A DNA stretch of 64,000 nucleotides. It comes from Labia minor. Taxonomy: Eukaryota; Arthropoda; Insecta; Dermaptera; Spongiphoridae. The stretch spans positions 39,983,851 through 40,047,850 of the forward strand of contig OY720350.1 in NCBI GenBank assembly GCA_963082975.1, written 5' to 3'. A program made the position numbers and the translations under genes. The notes under the pieces were generated by a model. The model saw nothing but the letters and a program-made list of their open reading frames with translations. It was not told the DNA's origin and searched no databases. The first letter of the stretch is position 1, and each line of letters begins with the position of its first letter. Below are positions 44,175 to 55,422 of the stretch, piece by piece.

Positions 44175-45829
44175 TCCTATAAGGAAAAGCAGAATCATAG
44201 TTTGACTGAAAACCTCTTTTTTCAAACCTGCGTAGAAGCCGCCTGTAACCACCATATAGTATAATTTTTTTCCTATTTCCTTCTTTCTATCATTAAAAAA
44301 GAGTCCTATTTAAGAAAAAATGCTTGATTCCCTTAAGAAGATAAAAGACAAAAGAAAGTTAGAAATATATTCAAATAAATACAGCTAATTTCAAACCATC
44401 GTAAAATTAATATAGATTTCCGATAGAAAAAGAACGCCAGTTCATTCGAAATGAAAATTTATAGAAAAAAAAAGAAATAAGTAAAAAGAAATGAAAGGTA
44501 AAGAGAGCAAGTGATTTATATCTTCGAGAGTCTTCTCCGTTGTTTTCGGGGTGCTTATTAATATTCCCCTTGCGAATTGAAAAAACGTGTGCGCCTGTCC
44601 TCTTTAAGGGCGTTGCAGTGAACGAAGCGGAAGGCGGGGTGGATTGATGCCCCTTAAATGAATTGATTTGCCACTCAATCTGTCGGTGCCAGAGGCAGAA
44701 CATTCATTTATTAAGACAGTCAATTGGAGTCATTCCCCACCCCCTCCCTTCTTCCTTCTCATTCTCTCATTTCCTCAAATCCCACACCTAAATCATGTGC
44801 ACATAAGCAGTTGTAGAAATAGAATACATCTCTTTAGAAAACTCTATTCGTAATCAATTTAATTTAATTGAAATATGAATAATTTATAGGAATAAATAAC
44901 AACAATGATGAATGAATTTTATTTTCATATAATTACATTGATTTTTATATAAATAGGTGGATGTGCACTTTAAACAAAGTACAATTTTGAAATTTTTATT
45001 GAAAATTCAAAAAAATAATAAATCAAATTTAAGTTAAAGTCGCTTGCAGTGAACCAATGAGGAGAAATTTTGATAAAATAAGATTTAAATTCAAAATTAG
45101 ATATTTTTTAACGGTCCGATTTTTAGTTCTGGGTACTAATATTCTCAATAATAATACATTTTAATTCAAACACATGGTGAAGTTTTAAGTTGAGTGATAT
45201 ATTTACTTTATGCGCATTTCTGTTTTTGACAAAAACAGAAGAAGAAAGCAAAATAATTGCGGATATAGCAATTAATCAACTTGAAACTTTACTGAGTGTT
45301 TTAATTAAAAGTTATTCTTTTTTATATATATATATATATAGAACTTACTTATGGTTTTGTAGTAAATATAGTAAATATAGATATATGGTTATTTAAAAAT
45401 GAAAGTAAGTAATAAGTATTTAACCAAAAAAATTGAAATCCTAAAAGTAAGAAATTTTCAAGGGTGGGTTTATTGGAAGAAAATATTATGAGTTTACAAA
45501 GTTTGTAAACTGTTTTATTGGTGTTATTACAAATAGCGCGCGCGTTATATTGTATTATGCTCTGAGACATAGAGACAATGAATTTCGAACGCAACAAGAG
45601 CAACTTCACACATACGTTTAAACTGTAATTATGTATTCATATCTAAAAATATGATTTATTATTATTTTAGAAAGTTGAGAATAAACCACACCATAAAACC
45701 CAAAGGTCAGGTATTTTTAAAGGTTAGATTCATTGTTAAAAAGGGTCTATTATTATTGCTTGCTTTCCTACGAATATGAATAAGTTATTTTTCGGTATTA
45801 TGTGAAAAGAATAAAAAGTATAAAATTTT
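44175..45829. other. AT-rich spacer with a GC-richer patch
   Basis: 44520-44760 is GC-richer and has open frames on both strands, without family match or splice support. A (TA)n run lies near 45324-45340. Confidence 0.4.
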
Positions 45830-46017
45830 TTACCACGTTTTTCTTAGCTTGCTTTCTTGTTTATCTGTTCGCGTCAAATCTTGCAATCGAAATTTCGACC
45901 ACTTCCAGTCATCCAATCGCTCTGAAACTTTTCAGAGTTATGTATTCTGGATGACAATACAATAAAATAACACATTCGTAGCTTGCAAGTGTTTAATTAG
46001 AGCATAATTAATGAATA
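45830..46017 (+). repeat. Interspersed repeat, copy 1
   Basis: It shares about 190 bp with 47135-47340: TACCACGTTTTTCTTAGCTT, then TCTTGCAATCGAAATTTCGA, then ATGTATTCTGGATGACAATA, then AGAGCATAATTAATGAAT. The AATCGCTCTGAAACTTTTCAG part resembles the 'aatcggttgagccgtt' sections of Helentron-derived repeats, so a DINE-like origin is possible. Confidence 0.7.
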
Positions 46018-46019
46018 TT

Positions 46020-47134
46020 TGTATTTTGTTAACTTAAAAAGGAGAAACAATAATAATACAACAAAAGGCCCTTTCCAAAACTTACCTTTCTCAATACATA
46101 ATACAAAAGAAGAAAACAACAAAAGGGACTTTGTCAAAACATTAAAAATAAATAATACAGATGTCCATAGTCCGCTTGTTTAAAAAAATATTCAAGAGTT
46201 GATTCTAGTATGTATTAAATATATTCAATATATTAAATATTAAATATATTATTTTTGATCTAAACGAATAGAGAATGGATTTTACATAAAATTTGTAATC
46301 ATTTCACAAATTAATAATATAATAAATGACACATTGTGAATTGACGATAAAAATAAATATATTTCATTAGATCTTATTTTATTATACTAGCAAAAATTGT
46401 ATAAATATATTTTTAATTTTCTTTCGAAATTAATTAAAAAATTTTAAAATATTTTAAATATAAAAAATATTGATACAATATCTAATACAAAAACGAGACG
46501 GGATGCAAATATAATACATTAATTAATAATAATAATCAAAATATTAAAATCCGTTTAAATAAGAAGTTTGAAAAAATGTTCAGGTCGCTCCCCTCCAACT
46601 AAATGACAGTCCTGATCGTATGTTCCATGCTGCGAATTAAATTTGGATTAAGCATCATAAATTCTAAAATAATAATTAAATAAATTTCAAATAACGATTA
46701 GATATTTATTAAATGAATTACTAATAAATAATATTCAATCTAATGAAATAAAGAATCTCTATATATTATATACACGGTAAATGTATTAGAAAAAATAAAA
46801 AGCCATTTTTTTTTTATGAAGAATTTTGATTTTTTTAAATTATAATTTCTGACTTTTGATTGATTACATTTAAAATCATTTTAAAGTTATAATTTCGTCT
46901 TTACAAAGAGAGATAAAAAATTAATAAAATCAAAATATTGAAAAAATATAATAGGGAGGTAGAAAAAAGGTTCAAACTCCCCTCTTCTTATTTTTACTTA
47001 ACGGGTCTTCTGATTGGTTGCCTGTTTCGACACACCTTTTTTCGACTTAAACGCCACCCTCAATTTCTTTCAGCTATCATTTGCTCTCTGCATCTCACCA
47101 AGTCATCATTAGCACTCTTGCTAACTGAGTGTAT
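46020..47134. other. AT-rich spacer
   Basis: No supported feature. A 71-codon open frame at 46938-47153 runs into the second repeat copy and is unrecognised. Confidence 0.45.
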
Positions 47135-47340
47135 TTTACCACGTTTTTCTTAGCTTGCTTTCTTGTTTGTTTGTTTGTTTATTTATCTGTTCGGGTCAAA
47201 TCTTGCAATCGAAATTTCGACCACTTCCAGTCATCCAATCGCTCTGAAACTTTTCAGAGTAATGTATTCTGGATGACAATACAATAATACAATAATAATT
47301 CGTAGCTTGCAAGTGTTTAATTAGAGCATAATTAATGAAT
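47135..47340 (+). repeat. Interspersed repeat, copy 2
   Basis: Same orientation as 45830-46017. It differs by a (TTTG)n expansion near 47167 and small indels in the ACAATA section. Confidence 0.7.
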
Positions 47341-47698
47341 ATAATTTTGTATGGGAAAATCAAAACAAAAAGTGTAAATATTTAAATTTGAAAAAAACCG
47401 TTAAAAACCCGTTAAAAGAATAATATAATATGTATAATATTTAAAATGTAAATAAATTTGAAAGAAGGTATATTAATGTTTTGTACTGTAATTTAGAAAA
47501 CAAAATTTAAATTTATGATGAGTTTTAGGCAATAAAGAATTAAAATATGACAAATTTAAAAATTTCTCTTTATAATTCAATTTAAATTTATTACTTTCAG
47601 GATAATAGTATTTCATGACTATTAAAGTCAATCAAAAAACTTAAAAGTAGTATAGGTCAAGTGAAATCGATTGCAATATATGAAGACTAAAAAGTAGA

Positions 47699-48557
47699 AA
47701 ATAATACTTTATATAAAAAAAAAACTTTTTTAAAAAACCACGTTTTTAACGCACTAAAAAGAAGAAAATAATTTTTCTGAAACCCCATAGGTACTGACAT
47801 TACAAACAAGAGATATGATTTGAAGAAAATTTTCTATAACGTAAAACGTGGGGCGCAAATAATAATAAATTTTTTAAATGCAATATAATTTCTTTGATTA
47901 ATTTATTTCAATATCCATGGATTTATATTTTAAGTTTTATATTTTTTACCAGACTTTTTGTAAAAGGGAATATTATTAGTAATCCAACAGAATACTTTTA
48001 TTAATGTAAATTTTTTTTGGAAAATTAATTCCTTAATATTAAATAAACATCTTCAATTTACACTTTAGAAATTTTATTAACATAAATATTAAATATTTGC
48101 TAGAAGTTTTGCAGTAGCAAAATTTAGTTTTAGATTTCTTCAAGTTAAATTTCTTATATTATTTACCAGAATATTGTTAGGATGTCATTTTTTATCAGAA
48201 TTTTTTAAAAGTGAATATTATTAGTAATCTAAAGGTAATCTTTTCATAAATTAAATTTACCTCTTTTAAAAATTTCGATAAGTTATAAGCTTTACTTTTT
48301 GAAGCTAATTAAAATATGAATTCATTTATCCTATTAATTTGTACCTAATAACATTTATTTATAAATTTTTATACGATACAGAATATTTTAGCCATAGTTG
48401 CGCCCCACGTTTTACGTTATAGAAAATTTTCTTCAAATCATATCTCTTGTTTGTAATGTCAGTACCTATGGGGTTTCAGAAAAATTATTTTCTTCTTTTT
48501 AGTGCGTTAAAAACGTGGTTTTTTAAAAAAGTTTTTTTTTTATATAAAGTATTATTT
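47699..48557. mobile_element. Foldback element with 160-bp terminal inverted repeats
   Basis: Arms 47699-47858 and 48399-48557 are nearly perfect inverted copies (outer edge AATAATACTTTATAT, inner edge CGTAAAACGTGGGGCGCAA). The 540-bp interior has two direct repeats containing GAATATTATTAGTAATC, about 240 bp apart, and no coding region. No unambiguous target duplication was seen, so the superfamily is unknown. Confidence 0.75.
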
Positions 48558-48811
48558 AATATTTTCAAACGATAATTTACACCTTCCTTTTTAATTTTGT
48601 TTTTATGATTGATGTTTCTTTCTGGTTTCCATTGTTTGTTGTTGTTTGTTAATTTTTGGGATTTAAAGGGTGTTCAGGTAGAAAAACAAATTTTGATTGG
48701 TTTCTTTACAATAGGATTTTAGAAGTGGGGATGGAAGTAAGTGGAGGGGAATGTCCATTTACCTCTTCTAATAATATTTTTACTCATTCTGTGTCTCACC
48801 TTTGCCAAGAA

Positions 48812-49011
48812 CAGTTCGTGCATCCAACTTACTAATTTCAAAAAAGTGAACACATCACAGTGGAATTAAAGTGACTCTTTCTATTGGATCTACATTGAAA
48901 AAATCGTAAGTAAATCCTTTTTTTTTATTAACGTTTATCCATTTATTTATTTATTTACAGAATTTTATTATTAATATTAATATTTATTTTCAGGATTCTA
49001 TTATTAGAAAA
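48812..49011 (+). promoter_or_regulatory. Probable 5' leader and leader intron of the acidic-protein gene
   Basis: ACAGTTCG at 48811 resembles an arthropod initiator (TCAGT-like). A GTAAGT donor lies at 48906-48911. Two acceptors follow: TTTACAG ending 48960 and TTATTTTCAG ending 48993, 18 bases before the ATG. The intron would be 55 or 88 bp. No TATA box is evident at the right distance. The transcription start is a guess. Confidence 0.4.
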
Positions 49012-49524
49012 ATGGTGAAAGAAATGATATCATTAATAAATGATCAAATGCCCCGAAAACGGCCTCGACTTGAATTGGAATATTTTACCAATGAGAAAGA
49101 AAGCGAGCCACCAATCAATGCAATGATGTATCGTAATAGAATTGATTATAATTCTGATGAAGACGACGACGATGATGATGATATCAAAACAAGAGAGAAC
49201 CAAGAAATCATTTTTGATGATTTGGATGTTTTTAGTTTTTCTACTTACAATTCAAACGAAATGTACAAAGATTCTAATAATAATAATAATTTGGAAAATA
49301 AAAATTTGGACATTTTGTGTTGTAGAAATAGTAGTACTATTACTGCAGTGGATCCGCCATTTTCTTCTGAAACTAAATGTCCAATTAATTGTGGTGATTG
49401 CCATTTTTGTAATAGATACACAAATATATTATGTAGAATCAATCCTACTACTAACTATGATGACGATGATAATGATATAAACATTAATGAATTCAAAAGA
49501 TTAAAATTAGATGATAATTTATAA
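49012..49524 (+). CDS. Unrecognised acidic, cysteine-containing protein (170 aa), probably nuclear
   Basis: An ATG follows a strong acceptor and in-frame upstream stops, and the frame stays open for 170 codons in AT-rich DNA. Visible features: a basic motif PRKRPR (residues 14-19) resembling a nuclear localisation signal; an acidic SDEDDDDDDD run (48-57); an asparagine run (89-93); CC (103-104); and a cysteine cluster CPINCGDCHFC (123-133) with C141, compatible with a small zinc site. A second acidic run (about 150-154) and KRLKL (162-166) close the protein. There is no signal peptide, membrane segment or transposon similarity. I cannot name a family. The small cysteine cluster, NLS-like motifs and single coding exon suggest a fast-evolving regulatory or stress-type protein, but that is speculation. 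Confidence 0.6.
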   Translation: MVKEMISLINDQMPRKRPRLELEYFTNEKESEPPINAMMYRNRIDYNSDEDDDDDDDIKTRENQEIIFDDLDVFSFSTYNSNEMYKDSNNNNNLENKNLDILCCRNSSTITAVDPPFSSETKCPINCGDCHFCNRYTNILCRINPTTNYDDDDNDININEFKRLKLDDNL

Positions 49525-49599
49525 AATAATGTAAATATTTATGTAAAAAAAAAAAATTAAAAACAATGTATATATAAATTTGTAATTATATTATAACAT

Positions 49600-49610
49600 A
49601 ATAAAATAAA
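49600..49610 (+). terminator. Tandem polyadenylation signals
   Basis: Two overlapping AATAAA hexamers at 49600-49605 and 49605-49610, about 75 bp after the stop codon of the acidic-protein gene. Confidence 0.5.
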
Positions 49611-49614
49611 CTGT

Positions 49615-50740
49615 TAAATTTAAATTTTCTAATTTCTTTTTTATTAATATTATCATATCATTTTATCCTGATTATTATCCCTATTATTATTATTATATTA
49701 TTCTTTTTTATTAATGTAAATTCATTCCCATCGAATATAGAATTTAAATAATTATATGTTTAATGAATAAATTAAAATATATAAGTAAGAGTAAATGCAT
49801 TGATATATTAAAGTTATTTATATTTAAAAAAAAAGAAATGAACATTTGTTAAATTATCTTCAGTCTAAGAAATATTTTGTTCACCTTCAAGTATGTACTA
49901 AAAAATTTCAAAATATATTTCTTTATATATGTATAGTATTATAATTTTTTTTTTCTTTAGATAACTAACATCGTTGTAACATATATAGTAGTAAAAGATA
50001 AATATATATAAACTATATATGAACGCATGTAAGAATTAAACTGAAAATTAAAAAAAATTGTAAAATTTGTTATTACCTATTTAATTTAGTTTTAGTTTTA
50101 TAAACTGAAATCTCTTTAAAAAAAAATAATAAGTTTTTAATATATGATATTATTATTGTATATGTATTATTATTTAAAAATATAATTCTGTGCATTTTTA
50201 TAAAATCAAGTTTATTAATAAATTAAATGATAATTATTATTATTCGTTTTAATTGTATAAATTTTGATTAATAAAATATTAATAAAGAAAATTTGTAGTT
50301 TACTTTTAATGAAATAATGAAAGTGAATTAGATACTTTGATCCATTTTTTTTAAATCTATGTCTATTCAATTCTCAAAAATATAAAAGTAAATATATGTA
50401 TATATATATATAGAGAGAGAGAAAGAGATAAATTTTGAATTTATAATCAAGTTAAGAAACAAGATATAATCTGTATTTTTTAAAATAATATTTCTAATAT
50501 AGCATTTAAATGAAATAATTACAATATTATAAAGATAAAGTGAAATATTATATTTAAAAAAATAAATAATGTAGCCATTGTTAACTCTATCATTACTCCC
50601 CCTCCTCTCTAAAAAAACTAAGAAATATATTTTTAAATATAGACATATAGAGAATAGATAAGAGAAAATGTCTTAAAACATTTCCAAAAACTAATTGATA
50701 TTATTTTAATTAACTATATTATAAAAATATAAATAATATA
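49615..50740. other. AT-rich spacer
   Basis: No supported feature. A GA-type simple repeat follows (TA)n near 50396-50428. Confidence 0.5.
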
Positions 50741-50744
50741 TATA

Positions 50745-50935
50745 AACAAATAGAAAACCTCCGGTTGGAAAACCAAGGACACGGCGGGTGGCCATTATAG
50801 GAAGGGAAGTAAGAGAGATAAGAGAAAATAAGAGTTGGATGGATAGGTACACTTGAAGGAATGTGATTGCTACGACCAATAACTTTCGAGCTCTCTAGAG
50901 CCACAGCGATAGATAGGTATAGATAGATATCGTTA
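50745..50935 (+). mobile_element. LINE 3'-terminal fragment with GATA-type tail
   Basis: CCGGTTGGAAAACCAAGGAC, then GGACACGGCGGGTGG, then CTACGACCAATAACTTTCGA, aligned with the fragments at 32390 and (inverted) 57045. It ends in GATAGATAGGTATAGATAGA. The coding frame has stops. Confidence 0.65.
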
Positions 50936-50939
50936 ATTT

Positions 50940-51585
50940 AGAATACAATAGTATATATAAATGAAAAACAATATTTCTTTCTGTCTCTCTCTTTCAAATA
51001 TAAGGTATGTAATATATTTGATCTGCTAATTAGAGACAAGTTCACTTCCTTTAACAAAAATATAATTATCAAACAAAAAAACATTAGTACAATGCATAAA
51101 AGTTAGAAAAGAATGTAATATTTGAGGGAATTTCTTGATTTTACTATTAAGTATTGTTATTATTTAAAAAAATGTATTTATTTATATGAATGCGATAAAA
51201 ATAAACCGGAATGGAAGGTGAGCAACAAAAAGACCAAGTGGAAAACCACCAAAGAGGTGGAAAGAATGTTGAGTTTCCTAGTTTCCAGAGACACAAGGCT
51301 TGGAATATAAACTGGCATAATCAAAAAAGAAGAAGAGGGATAGAATTTATGTAAACACTTAGATTACTAAAAAAATTATATTAAGTAAGGAATCTTAACA
51401 AATAAATATAAATATATTAAGGTGTATATATTGCTCTGCTTAAATAGTAAATATATAGAAAAACACATTTAAAATACAATGAGTAATATATATATATATA
51501 CAATGGCGTAGATGTTAGGGAGCAGGGGTCTCCCCCGGAAAAAATTTTTACAAAATAAATTATTTATTTATTCATAACGTACTTT
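50940..51585. other. Spacer with an unrecognised open frame
   Basis: The frame at 51122-51310 has a lysine/threonine-rich end resembling no known family; a LINE remnant is possible. 51490-51530 (CAATGGCGTAGATGTTAGGG) resembles a hAT-type 'CAGTGGCGTAG' terminus. Confidence 0.35.
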
Positions 51586-51587
51586 TA

Positions 51588-51706
51588 TTCAAAATTTTTT
51601 CAAATTGTCTCTAAAAAAAGGTCAAACATTTTCTGGACTAAGGGAGCCGCGGAAAAAATCCGATGCATTATGGGAGCCGTATACCGAAAAACTTTTGGAA
51701 CCTCTG
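51588..51706 (+). mobile_element. hAT MITE, right half
   Basis: It matches the right half of the element at 15055-15640 (TCTCTAAAAAAA, GTCAAAC, GGACTAAGGGAGCCGCGG, ending TTTGGAACCTCTG) but lacks the nested family A element. The left half is not recognisable. Confidence 0.8.
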
Positions 51707-51719
51707 ATTTAGTGATTAG

Positions 51720-52785
51720 TAATATATTGTGATTATATCTACTATATAGTGGCTGGCTATGGTCCTCAGGGAGTGGGGAGAGAATCACCACTGTTTCAAG
51801 TATAAATATTTTAAAAGGAAACTTAGGTTATGAGAAAAATTATGATTTTGAGTGATGAAATTTTTATGAGAAAAAAAATGAGATGAAATATTTCATTTTT
51901 CTATGATTTAGTGATTAGTAATTAATTAAATTATATTAAATTAATTAGATTAATTAAATTAAATTAATTAATTAAACAGAAAAATTTTTGATGAAATGAA
52001 TAGCCAATCAAATTCTTTAATTCCGAGTCACGTGTTCAAAAATAGCCAATAAGAGACCAATTACACTGAAAAGATCCCTCCATTTGATAAGATCCCTCTT
52101 GCTTGTTGCTAGGGAATAAACTATTTTTGTCATTTAATAGATAGTAATCCTTTGCATTTTAAAATGTAATTTTCACGATAAGGTGACGAAAATAATGATT
52201 CTATTAATGAAATTATTAAACAAAAAAAAAATACACCGAAAAATACTTTATCAAATACGAAATACATTTGGAAATTATTTATGGACTTGCAACACCAGAA
52301 AATATAAATTAGATTGACTTTGTACTGTTAATGAGCTTGCACTGATATTGAAAGATTGGAATCTGTGTAAGTAAAAACATATTCTTGTATTTTAATAAAT
52401 ATAATATAACATTCTAACTGAACATGCATTCGTAGACTACTACTAACATCTATTTAGCGGTATTGCAAATAAAAATGCTGCCAAATACAAATTCTTTACA
52501 AATTTAAAATCGCAAACAATTTTCTCACCGAATGTCTCTCGAGCATTGATAAATTGATAAATACTTATCATTTTATAACAATCCGAAAGCATGTTGCTTG
52601 GAAACCGCCCGGAGGGCTGTTCCTGTAAGCAATATGCTTGAGGTAATTATTAAATAATTAAAATTATTACGAATTATCAATGCCCTTGGGACATTACAGC
52701 TGATAATTATATCTCGGCCTCTTGGATCCCTCGACCAATCAACAGCTGGGTATATATACAACGTCAGTCAGCTACACACATTTTA
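51720..52785. other. Spacer with a promoter-like segment at its right edge
   Basis: GATTTAGTGATTAGTAAT occurs twice (about 51704 and 51903). 52730-52775 contains GACCAATCA, then GGGTATATATA, then GTCAGTCAG, resembling CCAAT, TATA and initiator elements, although the TATA-to-initiator distance is too short for a standard promoter. A family A element begins 10 bp downstream. Confidence 0.3.
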
Positions 52786-52904
52786 TTACTATCTCGTAAG
52801 AGATAGTATTGCGATCACGAAAATTTTCGATGTTGAGATTTTGATGTTTTTATACGTTTTGAGGGTTCCTGAATCATTTTCACTAAGATTGAGAAAAATG
52901 TCTC

Positions 52905-52935
<31 letters not shown>

Positions 52936-53391
52936 AACCAAGATTACGCAAAAACGGTTTGAGCTAGAATGATGAAATTTGGTACATGAGCATTATTCAA
53001 AATTCGTAGTTTTCTATCAACTTTTGAGAAATGTAGCTCAACCGGAAGAGGGTCATTACCTACAACGTTTTGATTTTTTTTCCTCTAAAGTGACCGTAAA
53101 AATAAAGATATATGTTTGATAATTTTTCACATGATTAATAATTGTATAAAACTGCTATATATAGAATTTCAGCTTGATTGAAACTCTGAAAGTACCAGAA
53201 TTAATTTTTTAACACAGCAAATCTCACGCGCCAACACGTGACGTGATGCCATCAACAAAAAGCCAAACATGCGCTGGTTTAATATTTATTATTTATAATT
53301 TATAATTATTTAAATTTATTTTAAATATAATATATTATGTTATTTAATCCTATTCAAATTGCGAGATAGTCGAGTGGAGACACTCCAGCTA
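52786..53391 (-). mobile_element. Helentron-like family A element, full length
   Basis: At the left is the perfect 3' hairpin (ACTATCTCGTAAGAGATAGT) and at the right the 5' end (GAGTGGAGACACTCCAGCT). A TG tract lies at about 52904-52932. Both ends are intact. Confidence 0.8.
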
Positions 53392-53827
53392 ATTTTATAT
53401 ATATATATAGAAGAGAGCTGTGAATTACTTACCATCACTCATAGAGTCAACATGTTGTCTTTTTCACTTTTAAAAGCAAACTAAAAAAATATAAGAATTA
53501 TTTTTATTTTTATTTTATATAAATACCGAGAAATTAAGCTGAATGGCTTATCACTTAAAAAAAAAAATATTTTAGCCACATGAATTATTGTGGAATCACC
53601 CGTTATATAGAACTTTATTATAATATATTTCTCATTGAATATTAAAAATATTCATGGTATTTAATTTAAAATATAATTATATATATATATATATATATTG
53701 TAAATTATTTCAAATGATTTCAATTAATAGATAGTATTTTTAATTTAATATTAAATTATAATAAAATAAAAATAAACAAAGGTTGAATTTAATTTATATT
53801 ATTAATTTTTATTTTAACATTTATATA

Positions 53828-54062
53828 TCTTCTATATATATAAAAAAAGGTTTTTGTCTGTACATTGCTCAGAGTTTAAAAATTTTTGTATATCTTCGCG
53901 TTTCATGTCCTTTAGAATACAAAAGTGATTTTAGAATTTTTCATGTCTCTCTGTCTGCCTGTCCGGAAAATAACTATTTTATAGACTCAGAATTGGCTGA
54001 ACCGATTTCTATGAAATTACACATCACAATATTCTTATATACCTCTAGAGTAGCATAGGCTA
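53828..54062 (+). mobile_element. Short Helentron/DINE-like element, family D
   Basis: It carries GTCTCTCTGTCTGCCTGTCC (a GTCY-type tract) followed by GGCTGAACCGATTTCTATGA, the section found after the microsatellite in many arthropod DINE-like repeats. No terminal repeats could be fixed and there is no second copy here. The 91-codon open frame across it is not a gene. Confidence 0.45.
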
Positions 54063-54064
54063 TA

Positions 54065-54845
54065 CATTTTATTAATATCTAATCAATAACCGCAGAAATT
54101 AATTTTTTAAAGTTTATATAATTCACCGTGTTGTTCATTCAAGAGCATCTCGCGGCTCACTGTCCCTAGCATTTTAAAAAATGAATTATCATAGCGATTC
54201 CCAATCAAAGAATTATTATAATATTTCACTTTTTATTTTAAATTCTAATATTCAAATATCAATTCAATTAAATAATTTATTCTAAAAGTTCTCATTTTAA
54301 TTAATTTAATAAAATATTTAGATCATATTTAACTTAATTTTTATTTATTCTTTCTATATATTTGAATATTTCTTCTTTTCTATTTGAAAGTGAAAGGTTA
54401 AAAAAACAGAATATATTATTTTTAATGTTTTATTATAATGAATCAAAAAAATTAAATATATAGATCACACGATTAAGAGAAACAAGAAACTTGGGAGAAA
54501 ATAACTGTTGGATGGAGGTCGGACATGACAGAAACTGTAAGCGAAATCTTCATATTGCGACTAATACTTTTCCAATCCCCTAGCACCACAAAATTAGATA
54601 AGTCTCTTTTAAGGGAGGAAATTAACTATGATCTAAAAAAATTAATAAATGAACTTAATAATAAAAAAACAAATAAATAAATAAATTTAAATTAATACTA
54701 TTAATGAATGTATATATTGTTAATTTATCTATAGTTTTATACCATTAATTTTTATAAATTGTCTCAAGTCTCTAACTTTGCTTTTTCTCAAATTTCATTA
54801 TAATTAAAAATATTCAATAAAAATCAAGCAATGAAAATAAAATAT
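54065..54845. other. Spacer with a possible LINE trace
   Basis: 54450-54605 (GTTGGATGGAGGTCGGACAT, ATTGCGACTAATACTTTTCC) loosely resembles the LINE tails at 32390 and 50745 but is too degraded to assign. Confidence 0.35.
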
Positions 54846-54848
54846 CAA

Positions 54849-54985
54849 AATGAAAATTATTATCAAAGGGAATCAAAATTAAAATATATAAAACAATTAT
54901 TTTTCCTGTTGTATTATATGGGTGGGAGGCATGGTCTATGACCCTGGGAGATGAGAATCTTTGAGCCACGTAGATAGATAGATAT
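54849..54985 (+). mobile_element. LINE reverse-transcriptase C-terminal fragment with GATA-type tail
   Basis: It reads LLSKGIKIKIYKTIIFPVVL followed by YGWEAWSMTLGDENL and a stop, the well-known LINE segment after the RT domain ('lYGcEtWs'). It then joins directly to GTAGATAGATAGATA, so everything between this segment and the 3' tail has been deleted. Confidence 0.8.
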
Positions 54986-54999
54986 AACATATACAATAA

Positions 55000-55388
55000 T
55001 AATATATATAATTAATTTACTGATTAAATTAAAATATATTTTAAATAAGAACACAAAAAGAAATGAATGTTTTATATAATATACTGATTGAAACAAAATG
55101 GATGAAAACCTTTTACTACTTTCAACCAAATACTATGTACCACTCGGCGGAGCCCCCGTCTAGGTGTGAAGAGGGCCGAAGGCGCTCTGAGCAGCTAGAA
55201 TATATATAATATTAAAATAGTATTAAAAATTTTCATTTCAATAATTAAAATCGATTAATATTCTAAATTATAATTATAATATTATGAAACTATTAAGATG
55301 TCGACATAATATAGGCAACATTGTAAAGATACTAATTATTTATTTTAAAACTCTTGCTCTCTCTATGATATGTATATATTAAATATAC

Positions 55389-55422
<34 letters not shown>

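Noticed and set aside
44407-44703. 98-codon minus-strand frame in a GC-richer patch
   Set aside because: No recognisable domain or splice context, and an overlapping plus-strand frame of similar length shows the openness is compositional.
49142-49480. Second open frame overlapping the acidic-protein gene, and a minus-strand frame at 49245-49442
   Set aside because: They are shifted or antisense readings of Asp/Asn-rich codons (GAT/AAT) with highly repetitive hydrophobic translations.
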